A stretch of DNA of 64,000 bases from Amorphophallus konjac (taxonomy: Eukaryota; Streptophyta; Magnoliopsida; Alismatales; Araceae). Of this stretch, positions 33,102 to 45,004 are shown piece after piece. Position numbers and translations under genes: made by a program. Where the stretch lies: positions 443,422,053 through 443,486,052 of the forward strand of contig CM040118.1 of assembly GCA_022559845.1 (NCBI GenBank), written 5' to 3'. The notes beneath the pieces are model-generated. The model was not told where the DNA came from. It ran no database searches and was given only the letters and a program-made list of their open reading frames with translations. The first letter of the stretch is position 1. Each line of letters begins with the position of its first letter.

Positions 33102-35657
33102 TGTTAGGTGCGTAACTAGGATCTAGAAGGGGGGTTGAATAGATCCCCAATAAAAACTTAAGCTCAATGACAATAACAACCCAATTTATTTAGCAACATA
33201 ACATTCACTGCAATATTTCAGACAACAAGACTATTATCCTAAACCACAACGAGCAGTCCAAGATAAACCAGAGTATAGTGAGTGTGGGATTTCTCAAACT
33301 GAAATAAACTCACGCAAGTTATGGCCTTCAGAAATCTGCTTAATTAGAAATCAGATTAACACTTAAACATTCAGATAGAGCTGCCGTCGAGCACATGGCA
33401 GATTGAAGATGTGAACATTCATGATAGAATCAAACTGTAGAAATGAGTGTCAAGGCAATAAGGCAACCACTGCAAGTGTGCCAGAGCTGTACTGCGAAGA
33501 GAATGACCTTGTGACTGTAAACGATAGACAAATACCATGCACTTAATGGAATCACAAAGCAAACAACCCTCGTGAGCGAACCTGTGAATGGAGGTGGATG
33601 ATAGAGAGTAAACGCACGAGGCAAACCAAGGCACAATAGATTTTTTAGGTGGTTCGGCCAGACACTAGTCCGCCTACATCCACCCCTCACTCAACCCGAG
33701 TGAGGATTCCCTTGCCAAAGCAAGACGCCGACTCTGTCTGCAACAGACGCTACCAAACGGCTTGAGTCTGAGGGAAACAAATCCCTCGACCTGATCTTGC
33801 CACCCACAAGATCAGCACCCACTGCTATCGCAGTGACCGGAGAGTCCTACTCTCCCTTCTCCTGCAACTGCAGAAGGAACCGTGAGCAACACTCTGTTGC
33901 CTACAACTAGAGGACACGTCCTCTTTTCCTCTGACGTGCAGAGGGAACCCGTGAGTGACACTCAGTCACTCACAATCGGAGACCCAAGTCTCCCTTCCTC
34001 TAAAACCATAGAGGGCAACCGGAGATGAATCTCCCTTCTCCAGAATCCTCAGGAGGAACCCCGATCCCAAAATAGAGTATCGGAAAAGTATAATGGAAAA
34101 GAACAAATGAAAACCAAAAGAAGAAAAGTAAAACAGATATAGCTCTGAGGAGCACAATGACTCTAGATTTGATCCACGAGTCAATACATGAACATATCTT
34201 CAATATAAGCACTGGCTGCACACTCTTCCTTCTTCTCACGACCTTCTTCTCTGAACTCTCTCTACCACTTTCTTTTTCGTCTCTTCTCTTTCTTCTGCTG
34301 GCACACTGCTCTCTCTTTTTCTTTTCTTCTGATCTATCTGCTTCGCTTTTCCATACATTATTTTGATCGCAGGTGAGGCTTTTATAGAGCATCAGGCTTG
34401 GGTCCCACGAGCTCATGCTTCGGGCGTGTGGAGGGCTCGTTCCTGCCTTTTCAGAGATGCCACGCGTCAGGTGCAGATAGTATGATGATCCACGTGGTAG
34501 AATCTTCAGTAAAGATTCCCACCTTGGATCACGTACGAGTTAACTTGAACTTCGAACCACGTGTCCATGACTGATCACGATGCTTCATGCTCTTTAAGTG
34601 TTCTATCCTGGTTGCCTTAATGATTAAGACTCTCCACATTTTAAACCCCCGTTAACAGAATATAAGGCATTTTGTCAAACACTTTGTCAGCATTCATATG
34701 CATCGACCTATGAGAGAAAGAGTCACAATTTTATAGCATAGAGCTTATGTATGAAACATATATGCTCAGACCTTATATGTGTATGTGCACCGACCTAGAC
34801 TTATAAATGTGCACTGACTTATGAATGTGCACCGACCTGCATTGCTTGGTCCTTATGCATGTGCTCCAACTTATAAGAAGGTGCTCCAACCTTTGACCCA
34901 AAATGTCTACATGTGCACCGACTTCAAGTGCATATGCTCTGACCTGCTTATGCAACCTTATTCATATGCTCTGACTTGATTATGCAGCCTTGTTCATATG
35001 CTTCGACTTGATGCGTTAAGAGAATTCATGTGCACTAACTTGAACATGCAATTTTGTACATATGCTCAGACCTGACTATGCAAACTTCGTGCATGTGCTC
35101 AGACTTGTATGAATATAGTCTGACCTGTATGATCCATATGCTCTGACATGAATGCATGTGCTTCGACCTTGTATGACATAAAGCTAAATATGCACTGACC
35201 TTATATCTGCACCAAGCTAAAATGTGCACTGACCTTGGTCCTGTGCAGACTGGATGTGCACCGACCTTGGTCCTACGCAGACTGGATGTTCCTGTGTAGA
35301 CTGGATGTGCACCGACCTTGGTCCTATGTAGACTGGATGTGCACCGACCTAGGTCCTGTGCAGACTGGATGTGCACTGACTTTACCTGTTCACAGAGAAG
35401 GCATATGCACCAACCTTTATGCTTCAGACTTGGATGTGTATTGACCTTACCTATCAAAGAACTGACTCACACTTTGATCAGTTGACCTGTGGACCTACTG
35501 TCAAATCATGAATAGTGGCATTGACCTACGTTGATTTTTTGCCACCTTTTTGAGCAATTAGTACTTTGAGTCATTCTCAGAACCTATTCTGACAAATTTT
35601 CATACAGCTATAAAGATGATGAGATCATTAATAAATGCATCAAAATTATATCATCAA

Positions 35658-35726
<69 letters not shown>

Positions 35727-35777
35727 GAGACATAATATTTGTCATCATCAAAACTTTAAAACCACAGGGACACAACA
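33102..35777 (-). repeat. 5' LTR of element B
   Basis: 2676 bp, the same structure as the 3' LTR. U5 stem-loop 33685-33705, TATA box 34380-34386, motif array 34770-35430 and (TA)n 35660-35725. The right end GGGACACAACA is followed by the ATCTT target duplicate. Confidence 0.9.
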
Positions 35778-35782
35778 ATCTT

Positions 35783-37037
35783 CCGAACCGATTTTTTTTT
35801 TTAAAAGAATTGCACAAGGAGGCTCATAATTCAAGTAATTCTTCCATTGATCTGTAAGAATAACTTCACATGTCTCATGCTTTCAAAAGAAAAGAAAGTA
35901 CATCAATGTGTCATCAAATCTCTCCTAGTCTATTCGCGAGTCCCCGCGGGCCCGGATCTCATACAGCTCCTTGAGGTAAGCTCGATAGGCTCCCTCATCC
36001 TCTGTCACCTCTGCTGGAAGGGGACACATCTTGCTCACCTCCTACATCACCAATGCGCTTTGAACTGCTTGTTCATCCTCCAAGGTGCCTAACCGTCTAG
36101 CCCATAGTGGCGGAAGGTGCGAGAGTGCCAGGATTGTCGTGCTGGGTAGTCCGACCTGCAGGTAGCACCTATGTGAGTTGTAGAGCGTTAGCTTGTTGTT
36201 CCCCATGAGCTAGAGATCCAATCCTATCCTCCGGGGTAGTCGGATGTGCTGCCCATGTAGAACTGGTGGTCGCATGACAAAGTGTCCGATCGGTAGAGTG
36301 TTGAGGTTGAGCTGCCACTCGTCCCTTGTTTTCTTGTCTGCTGTTCGGCACTCCACTTGGTCATGAAATTTTGAAGCAGCACCAATAAAGTGAAAAGGAT
36401 GACTCCCATGGATCCAACTGGCTGAGGGTAAACCTTCCTTGGGTTGGAATTAAAGCTGGATGCCCATCCAACATTCTAGGAGGATCATGGACCCAAAGAG
36501 TGGGCCACCTAGTGACGATGAACTAAGGTCCTCATATAGGTATGATAAGATGGCATGAGAAAGGGTTAACCCATGCCACAACCCACTGATGGCGCTAAGA
36601 TTGGTGTGATCAAAGAGGTGGTTTGATGTTGGGAAGAGGAGGGTCCCGCATAAGCATATGGCCGAGGCTTTCGCTATAGCCTCGTACTTCCCACATTTGT
36701 TCTTGCAGTGAGACACAACTCACTAGGCTAAGGGAATTAGATGAACATGTTGAGGGCTGATCATAGTCCAAATGTCTTTTGGGTTTGTAAGAAATTCACC
36801 TAGAATCGACTCGGGATCTATAGGGGCAACGGTGTGGCATATCAAGTGCTCTTTCCCGGGCTTGGTCCTAGGTAGTCCTAAATAGGTTTTCACCTCCTCT
36901 ATCAATATTGTGGCTTCAAAAGATGAGAATATGAATGTATGGGTCTGCAGATGCCACAATTCTACGAGAGCTGTGATGCTATGCGAATCTAGGGATATTT
37001 TACTATGATTATTGGCTAGTATTATTAAGGGGTAAAG
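35783..37037 (-). pseudogene. Plant-mobile-domain (DUF7745-like) pseudogene
   Basis: The minus-strand frames read, from 37037 down, LVELWHLQTHTF, ILIEEVKTYLGLP, CHTVAPIDPESILGEF, two stops (36720-36725), then KYEAIAKASAICLCGTLLFP and GPLFGSMILLECWMGIQL. Further shifted fragments follow down to about 35900. The pattern of a short helix ending in LGLP, then a hydrophobic LFP helix and an LLECW-type helix, resembles the plant mobile domain / DUF7745 proteins often carried in plant transposons. The coding sequence appears cut at its 5' side by the LTR at 37038. Recognition is from pattern only. Confidence 0.4.
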
Positions 37038-39917
37038 TGTAGCAACCCGATTTTTCGTAGAATTAATTTCAAAAAAATCTTGAATAATTATTATAATGGA
37101 ATTAGATAAAAGAAATTGTAATGGAAGATAATTAAACAAAATTGTAAATAGTTTTAATATGAAATTAAGCTTAATGACTCAATAATTGAGGCTTAATGGG
37201 CTAAAAGGCTTAATAAATCCCTAAAATTTGAATTTATAAGCCTTTGTTTTTAATTGGGATAAATTGGTTTTTAACTAACCCAAATGGGCTGATAACCCTA
37301 ATCCACTAAGGGGAGGTCGAATCTAACCTATACCCTAACCCTAATTCGAACTAGATGGGGTAGGGTGGTCCTAGATATAGATGGGAATCGAGAATTTCAG
37401 AGTTCTTCTCTATCTAGGCTTCCTTGACCTAATTAGGACTCCTTAGTGCATGAAATCCTATAAATAGGACCACATAGCCACCCTAGTCGACCCTAGTTCG
37501 TGGGAGAAAGCTTCTAGGTGTGGGAGGATTGATCTAGGAGGAGGATTCGTGGGTTTTTCTTCGAGTTATGGAGTCGTCGCTCTTCTTCCTCTCATTCCTT
37601 TAATTAACTCAAGGTAGGTGATCTCTCGGGCTAAATGTTCAATTAATGATTCAAACAAGTTCATATGCATGTCCCCTCTCTTTCTGCATCATTTTCCCCA
37701 ATTTTTAGGGGCTATATTGCATGTCTTTCATGGATTTAGGACTAGATATCACCATTTTAGGGCTTTCCTGCCGAAAATGGTCCTCTGTTCGTAGTCGCGG
37801 CCCTTACAGGTACTGCGCTCTTGACGCGGTCCTACGATAGACCGCGATCTTAACTTTTAATTTAAGCATGATTTTCTGATTATATTGTCTTTATTACAAA
37901 CATTAAGTAATTTTCATGAACGCGGTTCCCCCCTAGATCGTGACCTTAAATGTTATTTTATTAAACGAGATTCTCTCTCTCCGTGAAAATTCTTATTTGA
38001 TAGTTATTTTTAATTGAATGCGGCATCCCTCCTGACCGCGTTTCGATCGCGGCCCCTCTTCTAACCTCATTCTAACATGGATTCCCAGGAACCCTAATGC
38101 CTTTGTAGTATGTTAAGTGAGTGCTAGTAAGGCTATATGCATACTTTCATGTGTTTGCATGTCATCTGAACCAACTTAAGTAAATAGGGACATGATTAAA
38201 CTTCAATTTCCTAAGATTCATGATTCATGATAATATTTCCTTTTGATTCCCTATTCATATCTCATCTCCATTGTTCTAAATCATGACTAAAAGAGTAGAT
38301 CTTCCCGTTAGCCTGAAATTGGTTCATCAAAGCATGTTTTAACTTTGATTATAGCGATTGAGGTTCATAATTTTATTCTACGATGTACCATGAATTTCTT
38401 GTTGAAGGTTTTATCACTCCGATGGTAACAACCTATCGCTTGCTATTGGTTTTTGGATATTCCTTTTATCGGACTGGAACTTCTTCATCAAGGCCTCCGT
38501 AAGTCTCCGCGAGCCTTGGATTCTCACAAGGACGCTGAGCTGGTTATACCATTAAAACCTTAGAAATCTCTGGAATCCTCGTCCTCCTATGAAGGACAGG
38601 GTTCAACCGGCCTTTTGGATGATAGAACAACATTCTATCTGCTATCTATTGTCTCTGTACTGAACGCGGCATGCTTCCAAACCACATTCAGGTTGTTTTA
38701 GAGAACGTGTCTGATCAGAGACCGTGTTCTTTCAACCCCCTGTGTCGATCGCGGCCTTCGGTCAGACCGCATTCTTCTATGAAGGCGGTTCCCCCTTGAC
38801 CGCGTTCATTAGAAGGCGGCCCTCTGACTAACTGCATTCAACCCAGTGTTCCAAATGTTTCCATTTCATGATTGTGATTGTATAGACCTATTATAGCCTC
38901 TCATGACTGATGTTTCCTGACATCTTCGACACTTCTTAAGGGGTTATAATCTTCATTGACATGGCTATCCTTTCTAATGTCTTTCTCTAATGACTTGTTA
39001 GTGGAAATCCTTAGGAAAGTCTTAATTCCAACACTTGAGTTCCTTGATTACATGAGCACACTATTGGAATTCTTGGCCATTATCTTAATTTGTCTGGAAA
39101 ATATTGATATGCGACTTTGGGTCCAATATGATACTCAATGCTAGACAATTTTTATAAGGTTCCGGATCTAGTCTTAGGGGTAAGGCAAAGCCTAAAAGTA
39201 TACCAGTATTATGAATGATAAGGTGTGGCATTGCACCAACTATACACAAGATTGGTTCTAGACAAATTTGCATTTTTGGCATGATTATATATGTTATTGA
39301 CATGTTCTTGATATTGAAGCCCAGAATGGGTACTGTTATTGAAACTCTTATGAGTGGCCAATCCAAATTTATAATTCACTTGATTAATATTGTCATTTCT
39401 TGTACTTGAACCTTGTACTTATGAATGTCTCTTTTCCTATCTCGATTGTTAATTGATCCTGCCACTATCTTCATTGTATGTGAGTTTTACGCCTTGCATT
39501 ATATAGCATTTTTCCATATACATTGTTAAACTGTTAATCATTTATATTCTATCTAGTGATAGAGATGTAATTCCTATTGAGCGTTTTTATCACTCAGTTT
39601 CTCATAATATTTTTCAGGTAATAATGAAGATATTCTATCATATGAAGAAGGGCAAGAGTGAAAAGTGATCCTAGAGTTTTGAAGACCGTGTCTTTTTATT
39701 TTCTTGAGTCTAGTCCTATAATTTTGACTCTTTTCTTTTTTCTTAATAATGTAAGTGAGTCAAATAAAGTTGTAATATTTAGTTTGATATTAATAAAATT
39801 TTATTATTTTCATTATTTTTGGTCCCTCGTATCTATGGTGGTTTGCTATGTTTGTCATGACTGTCTCGCTGCCACGTTCCGAGCAAGTTTCCGCTGCTAT
39901 CGGTTCGGGACGTGACA
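37038..39917 (+). repeat. Putative solo LTR of a gypsy (chromovirus-type) element
   Basis: It starts TGTAGCAACCCG and ends CGGGACGTGACA, about 2.9 kb. The flanks TAAAG (37033-37037) and TGAAG (39918-39922) match at four of five bases, a possible decayed target duplication. It has a TATA box TATAAATA (37459-37466), a GAGCG(N)5-ATCACTCAGT stretch and TTTTTCAGGT (about 39610-39620), as in plant chromovirus LTRs. CGCGGTC/GACCGCG motifs recur at 37793-37850, 37920-38060 and 38665-38815. No PBS or internal domain adjoins either side, hence solo LTR. Confidence 0.6.
37459..37466 (+). promoter_or_regulatory. TATA box of the solo LTR
   Basis: TATAAATA in a CCTATAAATAGG context, with about 420 bp of U3 before it. 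Confidence 0.55.
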
Positions 39918-40888
39918 TGAAGGTTCCAAGATTTTAAAATAAAGATGACTTCAAGTGGCAAGGCCTAGACCATGGGAGTCAACCACTTCACTTTAGAATA
40001 TCAGCGTGGGCCTAGTAAGATCTACAAGCAAGAGAAAAAGAGAGTGGATGAGTAGAAAGAAGTGGAGGAAATTGAGGAACTTGATCATTACTAACCTCTT
40101 TCATGGAACTAGTGCTCAAGTGATTGGGAATTGATGTGAGCCTCTATAGGTCACAGTGGCTTGTTCTTGCGCGCTTTGGGCCGTTATATGGCACGCTCGT
40201 GCCCATCATCTCGCTCATGCACCTCTTCATGATGACTAGAGATCTTAAGGAATAAGGGAAGCTAGGTAAAAAATAAGGCTTTGAGTGGAAATCAATATAG
40301 CTCTCTAGATTTAATTATAGACCTCTAGATAGGCTTAATCTCACTGGGAATTGGATTAAGATGATGGGTTTTAAGTTGGAGTGGGTTTAGAAGCGCTATG
40401 GAGTGAGTTCGGGTAGGAATAGAACAAGGTTTCCATGGTCCGGTTCAGGTTGGGAACAGGATCCCTGTGTTTTCCTGATCGCAGTTGCGCGATATGCCAC
40501 AACCTTGAGAATCATGGTCACCTTTGCGACCACATATATCATCGCGGGCCCTGTTTAGATGTGGCCGTTTGGCCCTTTTCTAGAAGCATGTCGCAGTCTA
40601 CTACCAGACCATGTTGCGTTCTTCATCGCGGTTCCTGTTCAGATTTGGCCATTTGGCCCTTTTTCCAGAATCTCATCGCTATCTACCAGCAGACCACGTT
40701 TCGGACCTCATTGCGGTCCCTGTTCAGATTTGGCCACTTGGCCCCTTTCCCAGAACCTTATTGATGTCCATATCTAGACCGCATATAGGTTATTGTGGTC
40801 ACCAGGCAGACCGTGACCCTTTCTAAATGCTGGCCAAGCTTGCTTATGTCTAGGCAATGGTCCACCTTTTGGTTTCCAAGCCATTCCT
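39918..40888. other. Unassigned sequence with a 90-bp tandem repeat
   Basis: 39918-40420 has no recognised domain. 40430-40830 holds three to four diverged units of about 90 bp with core CCTGTTCAGATTTGGCCA and TTGGCCC. Each unit carries a GACCRCG-type site like those arrayed in the LTR at 37038-39917. Confidence 0.45.
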
Positions 40889-42191
40889 TGTAACGACCCA
40901 GAATCCGGATATCGGGAGAGACCTGATACCATTTGAATCCCGCCACCCATGAGCCAGGAGGCTCGAAAGGGTTAAGGGTTTGTGTGGAAGTGTACAAGAA
41001 GCTAAAATAACTGTAGGAATATAAGATGCACAAGTAAACTAATAGAGGAAATAAACAATTATATAATCAAATAGTTATACAGTCCAGAACTCCAAGCCCA
41101 TAACAAGTACAGTCTACTGAGAGAAAAGTACAAGACTATGGGGCATACCCCACCTCTGGCAAACTGGCGACTAGATTTGACCACCGACACCACGAGAAGC
41201 CTCAGAAGCACTATGCGTAAGCCTCGCCTTACCTGAAAAATAAAGGGGTGAGCATCATCTCATCAGCTCAGTAGGGGTCCCGCAGATCCCTACCTCACAA
41301 CAACAAGAACAACAATGCAATAAACAACAACAACAATACATAAATAATAGGGGAGGTAGAGAATCACATGTAAAGAACTCTACATAGGACCACTACAGTC
41401 TGCCACAAAACCGTGCCTCGGTCACATAGAACAGAACACATAGAGCCTCCTGTATAATAAACCACGTCTGAAAGAAACCGAAGCCACAGCCTCTCAAGGG
41501 ACAAGAGTACTACCCCACTAGAAGTAAGGCCAGATGCATCCACCGATGACTTATACCGCAGGCTCAGGTGTCTCCCTACTCGCCCCAGGCGAAAAGTAAG
41601 ACACCGTACATAGTACCACAGAATAAGGACTAGATGGGGTCGTGCTCGTCAGTACGTGTCCAACACCTCCAACCAAGTGTGCACACACAGACTATCTGCT
41701 CTAAATCGGGTCCTCTAGTCTGTTTTCCCCCCAGCAAGACTCTGGCTGCAGAGGCAAGGGGCCCTATGGTAACCAGCTTAAAAAGCATCCACTTGGGTCA
41801 AGCCTCCACCACCCCCTGGTGGGTAAGCAACTACGTGTCCAGGTCAGCTACGACTAGTGGGTAGGGTCACTAAAAGTGAGAACTCACCCTAACCACAGAA
41901 GCCACCAGAGTCCCACAGGTCCATACTAATCCACCATGAGATGGCTCCCTAGCACGAAAATCAAGAACCACTGGCTAGACAGCTAATCTAAGGATTATTG
42001 ATGCATACGGCATAGACTAGAACCTCTAGATGCGCAGAATTACGGAAAACACCCTGATCGGCACAATGGGTTTGGGCGGCCAACCCATTGCCCGCCCACC
42101 CTTCTGGGCGACCATTGTTGTAGCCGCCACCCAGTGGCTTGGGTGGCCCAACCTGTGACAACCCAGAGCACAAGACTGGGTGGCTAGTCCT
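40889..42191 (-). repeat. Fragment of a gypsy LTR (minus strand)
   Basis: The left end TGTAACGACCCAGAATCCGG is, on the minus strand, an LTR end of the GGGTCGTTACA type. The minus strand also carries GATGCTCACCCC then TTATTTTTCAGGTAAGG (41228-41262), the U5-like signature seen in the 37038-39917 LTR. GGGTGGC/GCCACCC motifs cluster at 42070-42150. The right boundary is uncertain. Confidence 0.5.
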
Positions 42192-42515
42192 TGTTGCGTT
42201 ATGTGTTTTGAGATGTCTAACTATGACCTATGAATTGTATGAAGTTCTCTGAAAAATCCTCTAAGTGTCTGATTACAAGGTAAACCAGTCGACTAAATGC
42301 AAAAACAAGGCAAATTCAGTTGACAGAGTTTGAACTTAGTCGACAGATATCAGATATCAGATATCAGTCGACGGATAACAGTTTCAGTCGATAGATATTC
42401 ACTCCGGTCAACTGAATTTTATGCTTCGGTCGACAGACTCGATCGATCGACCAGGCAGCAAGCGTCAAGCTTTAGGGCAACTGATGCAGGGGAAAAGGAA
42501 ACTAAGCTTAGATGA
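42192..42515 (+). repeat. Sirevirus LTR fragment E (U3 part)
   Basis: It starts TGTTGCGTTATGTG then GATGTCTAACTATGACC, like the start of the A LTR. It contains a cluster of CAGTCGAC/GGTCGAC motifs (42286-42452), including three ATATCAG repeats. It stops abruptly where LTR G begins. Confidence 0.5.
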
Positions 42516-42661
42516 TGTCGCGCCTCGAGCGCGGAAGATACTCGGATGTGTGACGCGTCTATATAGATCGTGTCATTAGAGTGATAATTTTTTTGATATA
42601 CATAATTTTAGAGTGCGCAAAAGACTAATAAAAGCTATTAATCCCAATAGTCCAAGTGATG
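42516..42661 (-). repeat. LTR G, left piece
   Basis: It begins TGTCGCGCCTCGAGCGCGG, which on the minus strand resembles a gypsy LTR terminus ending GCGACA. It is cut by element C, whose target duplicate TGATG is at 42657-42661, and continues at 53844. Confidence 0.4.
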
Positions 42662-42952
42662 TGTTGAGTCCCGAACGGTGACAATCAAGAGGGGAGGGGT
42701 GAATTGATTGGCCAATTAAAAATTTCTTCCAAGTGGAAACTAAGTTAATTAAGTACACAAGCACTTGGCCTCACACGAACATGATCACACTTGTAAATGC
42801 ATGTAAATAAGAGTATGTGTTTGATTAAGGAAATGGTGTATGCTCAACTCACCGTGAAGCCCACTCGACAATGTATCCGGAAAATCAAACCACAAGCAAC
42901 ACACAGACTTTTTAGGTGGTTCGGGTACACTGAAGTGTCCCCTACGTCCACC

Positions 42953-42965
42953 CCTCACAGTGAGG
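42953..42965 (-). other. U5 stem-loop of C 3' LTR
   Basis: CCTCACAGTGAGG is a compact 6-bp stem beside the CTACGTCCACCCC box. Its twin in the 5' LTR is at 52313-52325. Confidence 0.55.
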
Positions 42966-43632
42966 ATTAAGACTTCACAATGAAGTGAGCCACACACACA
43001 CACTGTGTAAAAAAGTAAACACACACACACGACATCCGATTTGGGCTGCCACACACATATACCCACACGTTCGTGTTTCCGAACACGAACACCACACACA
43101 AGAATCTGAATCAAGTTTTACAACAAATGCTCAAGTTCAAACTAAATGATTCTGAGAATAAGGAGTAAAGAATGATTTATCGTGGTTGGAGCTCCCCCTT
43201 TTTCTTCCGTGAATGTAATTGAATGCCTCGGGAGGAGGAAGATCGATCCTTGAGGAAGAATGAAGCTATGTCGCACAAACAAGGTTGCAGCTTTGATATC
43301 CCACATAGCTTGCTGTTGGGGATGATGTGGAGGCTTGATTCAAGCTTCTTCCCTTCACTTTTAGGTTCAGAACAAGGTGGAAGAAGGCCCTTGAGCTGCT
43401 ACTGCGAACCTGCACTCACAAAGGTTAGAACAATAACACAACTTTAGATCTCTTTCTCCCTTAGGGTTTCATACCACAACAAGATGTATATAAAGAGTTT
43501 GGAACGTTCAAAGACACCCTAGAGACTAGATCCACAATTCCTGGAACGTTTTAGGGATGTTAGGTTCGATTGGTATGACTTTTGGTGCATGTGCACGCAA
43601 GTCAAAGAAGATGGCTCAGGTCCGTATCTGAA

Positions 43633-43960
43633 AGGGTCGACCCTCGTAAGGGTTTAATAGGTTCTAGGCCAATGGGTCGACCCTTGGGGTTGACCCTAGG
43701 GGGTTGTCCGTGCGGGTTTGGAAATAAAGTTATCAGGGAGGGTCGACCCTCGGGTGAATAGGTCGACCCTTGGGGTCGACCCTTGCAGGTGTGGTGAAGG
43801 AACCCGCCGGGTGTAAAATCCATGTAAACAGGGGTCGACCCTTGGGGTCGACCCTTGCGGCTGGGGGTCGACCCAATGGGACGACCCTTTTAGTTGGAGA
43901 TCAAAAAGCCCAAGTTGACAGAACCAGGGGACCTAGGGTTCGACCCAATGGGTCGACCGT
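43633..43960 (-). repeat. GGGTCGACCC palindrome array in C 3' LTR
   Basis: About ten copies or near-copies occur, often paired as GGGTCGACCCTTGGGGTCG. The counterpart at 52990-53335 in the 5' LTR has a partial internal duplication (about 53150-53300). By position the array is upstream of the TATA box on the minus strand. Confidence 0.75.
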
Positions 43961-44463
43961 TGTTCCAGAACTTCCAAAAGATTGATTAAAAGGCCATTAA
44001 GTTCAAGAACAAGTCAGGGGGTTTCAAATTGGGTTTTAAAACATGAGAAGGAATGTTGTTAAGATATGAATAAGAAAAACCCAATATATTTAAGCTTAGA
44101 TAAGACCCAAACCAATATGATCCTTGAGATCAAAAATAATGAACAACAAACCACAAGATCAAGGGTCAATAAGTTGAAGTGGATCTCACCGACCGTCCTT
44201 GAGCTCCTTAAGCACTTATGCATGTTCCTTGCCCTGTAAAGACATAACTTGTGAATTAGATGTAGCCTTGCAATTTGAGTTTAAAAATCTTACCCGTTGA
44301 GGTTGTTCTTTAACCTTCGAAGCTCCAAGACTTCAACAAGAATGTTGAGCTTTGCAATACTTTTTATGCTAGAACACTTCAAAGGAAATATAAATACATG
44401 TAGTGTTTGGTCATCATCAAAATCCATCGCATTTAAGCATTTACTCAAAGAGGGGGTTCAACA

Positions 44464-44477
44464 ATCTCCCCCTTTTT
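44464..44477 (-). other. Polypurine tract of element C
   Basis: The minus strand reads AAAAAGGGGGAGAT directly before the 3' LTR. A second tract lies at about 44930-44960. Confidence 0.8.
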
Positions 44478-45004
44478 GATGATGACAAAATACTATATGA
44501 CTTACATAAACATATGACTTCAAAATAATTTAGCATTCACATTGAGTTCCACCTTCAACCTCCATATTAATAGTAAAACTCAAGAAGCATTGTTCAACTC
44601 TTCATGCATCACATGAACTGCTCAAGAAGCATTATAATAGTGAAACACAAGACCGGCCAACGATGTGAGATTGATGAGCAAAAACATGTTTCAAAATACT
44701 TTGCCGACAAGACAAGTTAAAGGTAAACAAGGTCTGAGTTCAAGGACAAATTACAAGATGCAATGCATGAGACGCAACAGAAATGCAACATACCTAACAT
44801 GCAACATATAACATAACATGCAACATTGCTAATGATAGAAATGGGATGTAAGCATACATGCATGCAAGCACACATCACACAATAACATATATGTAGCCGA
44901 ATAGCCTGGGCACACATATATCAAAATTTCTCCCCCTTTGGCATCATCAAAAAGAGGGGGTGACAAGGGATAGGAAGTGTGCCATTCTGCAAGAGCATAG
45001 CCAT
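44478..45004 (-). other. 3' untranslated region of element C
   Basis: No ORF is convincing. It contains the second polypurine tract and ends at the third ORF stop. Confidence 0.5.

Larger units (their letters stand above)
24941..35777 (-). mobile_element. Element B: complete gag-only Sirevirus-like LTR retrotransposon
   Basis: Both LTRs are present (24941-27599 and 33102-35777), flanked by a perfect 5-bp duplication ATCTT (24936-24940 and 35778-35782). On the minus strand the order is 5' LTR, PBS, gag, about 3.2 kb of non-coding DNA, polypurine tracts, 3' LTR. The 10.8 kb element has no pol. It interrupts the region downstream of Tat element D. Confidence 0.92.
42662..44463 (-). repeat. 3' LTR of element C
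   Basis: 1802 bp, TGTTGAGTCCCGAACGG to GGGGGTTCAACA in + orientation. It holds the U5 hairpin (42953-42965), the conserved CTACGTCCACCCC box, a TATA-like GTATATAAAG (43486-43495, read on minus) and an array of the palindrome GGGTCGACCC (43633-43960). A few substitutions and a 13-bp length difference separate it from the 5' LTR. Confidence 0.9.
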
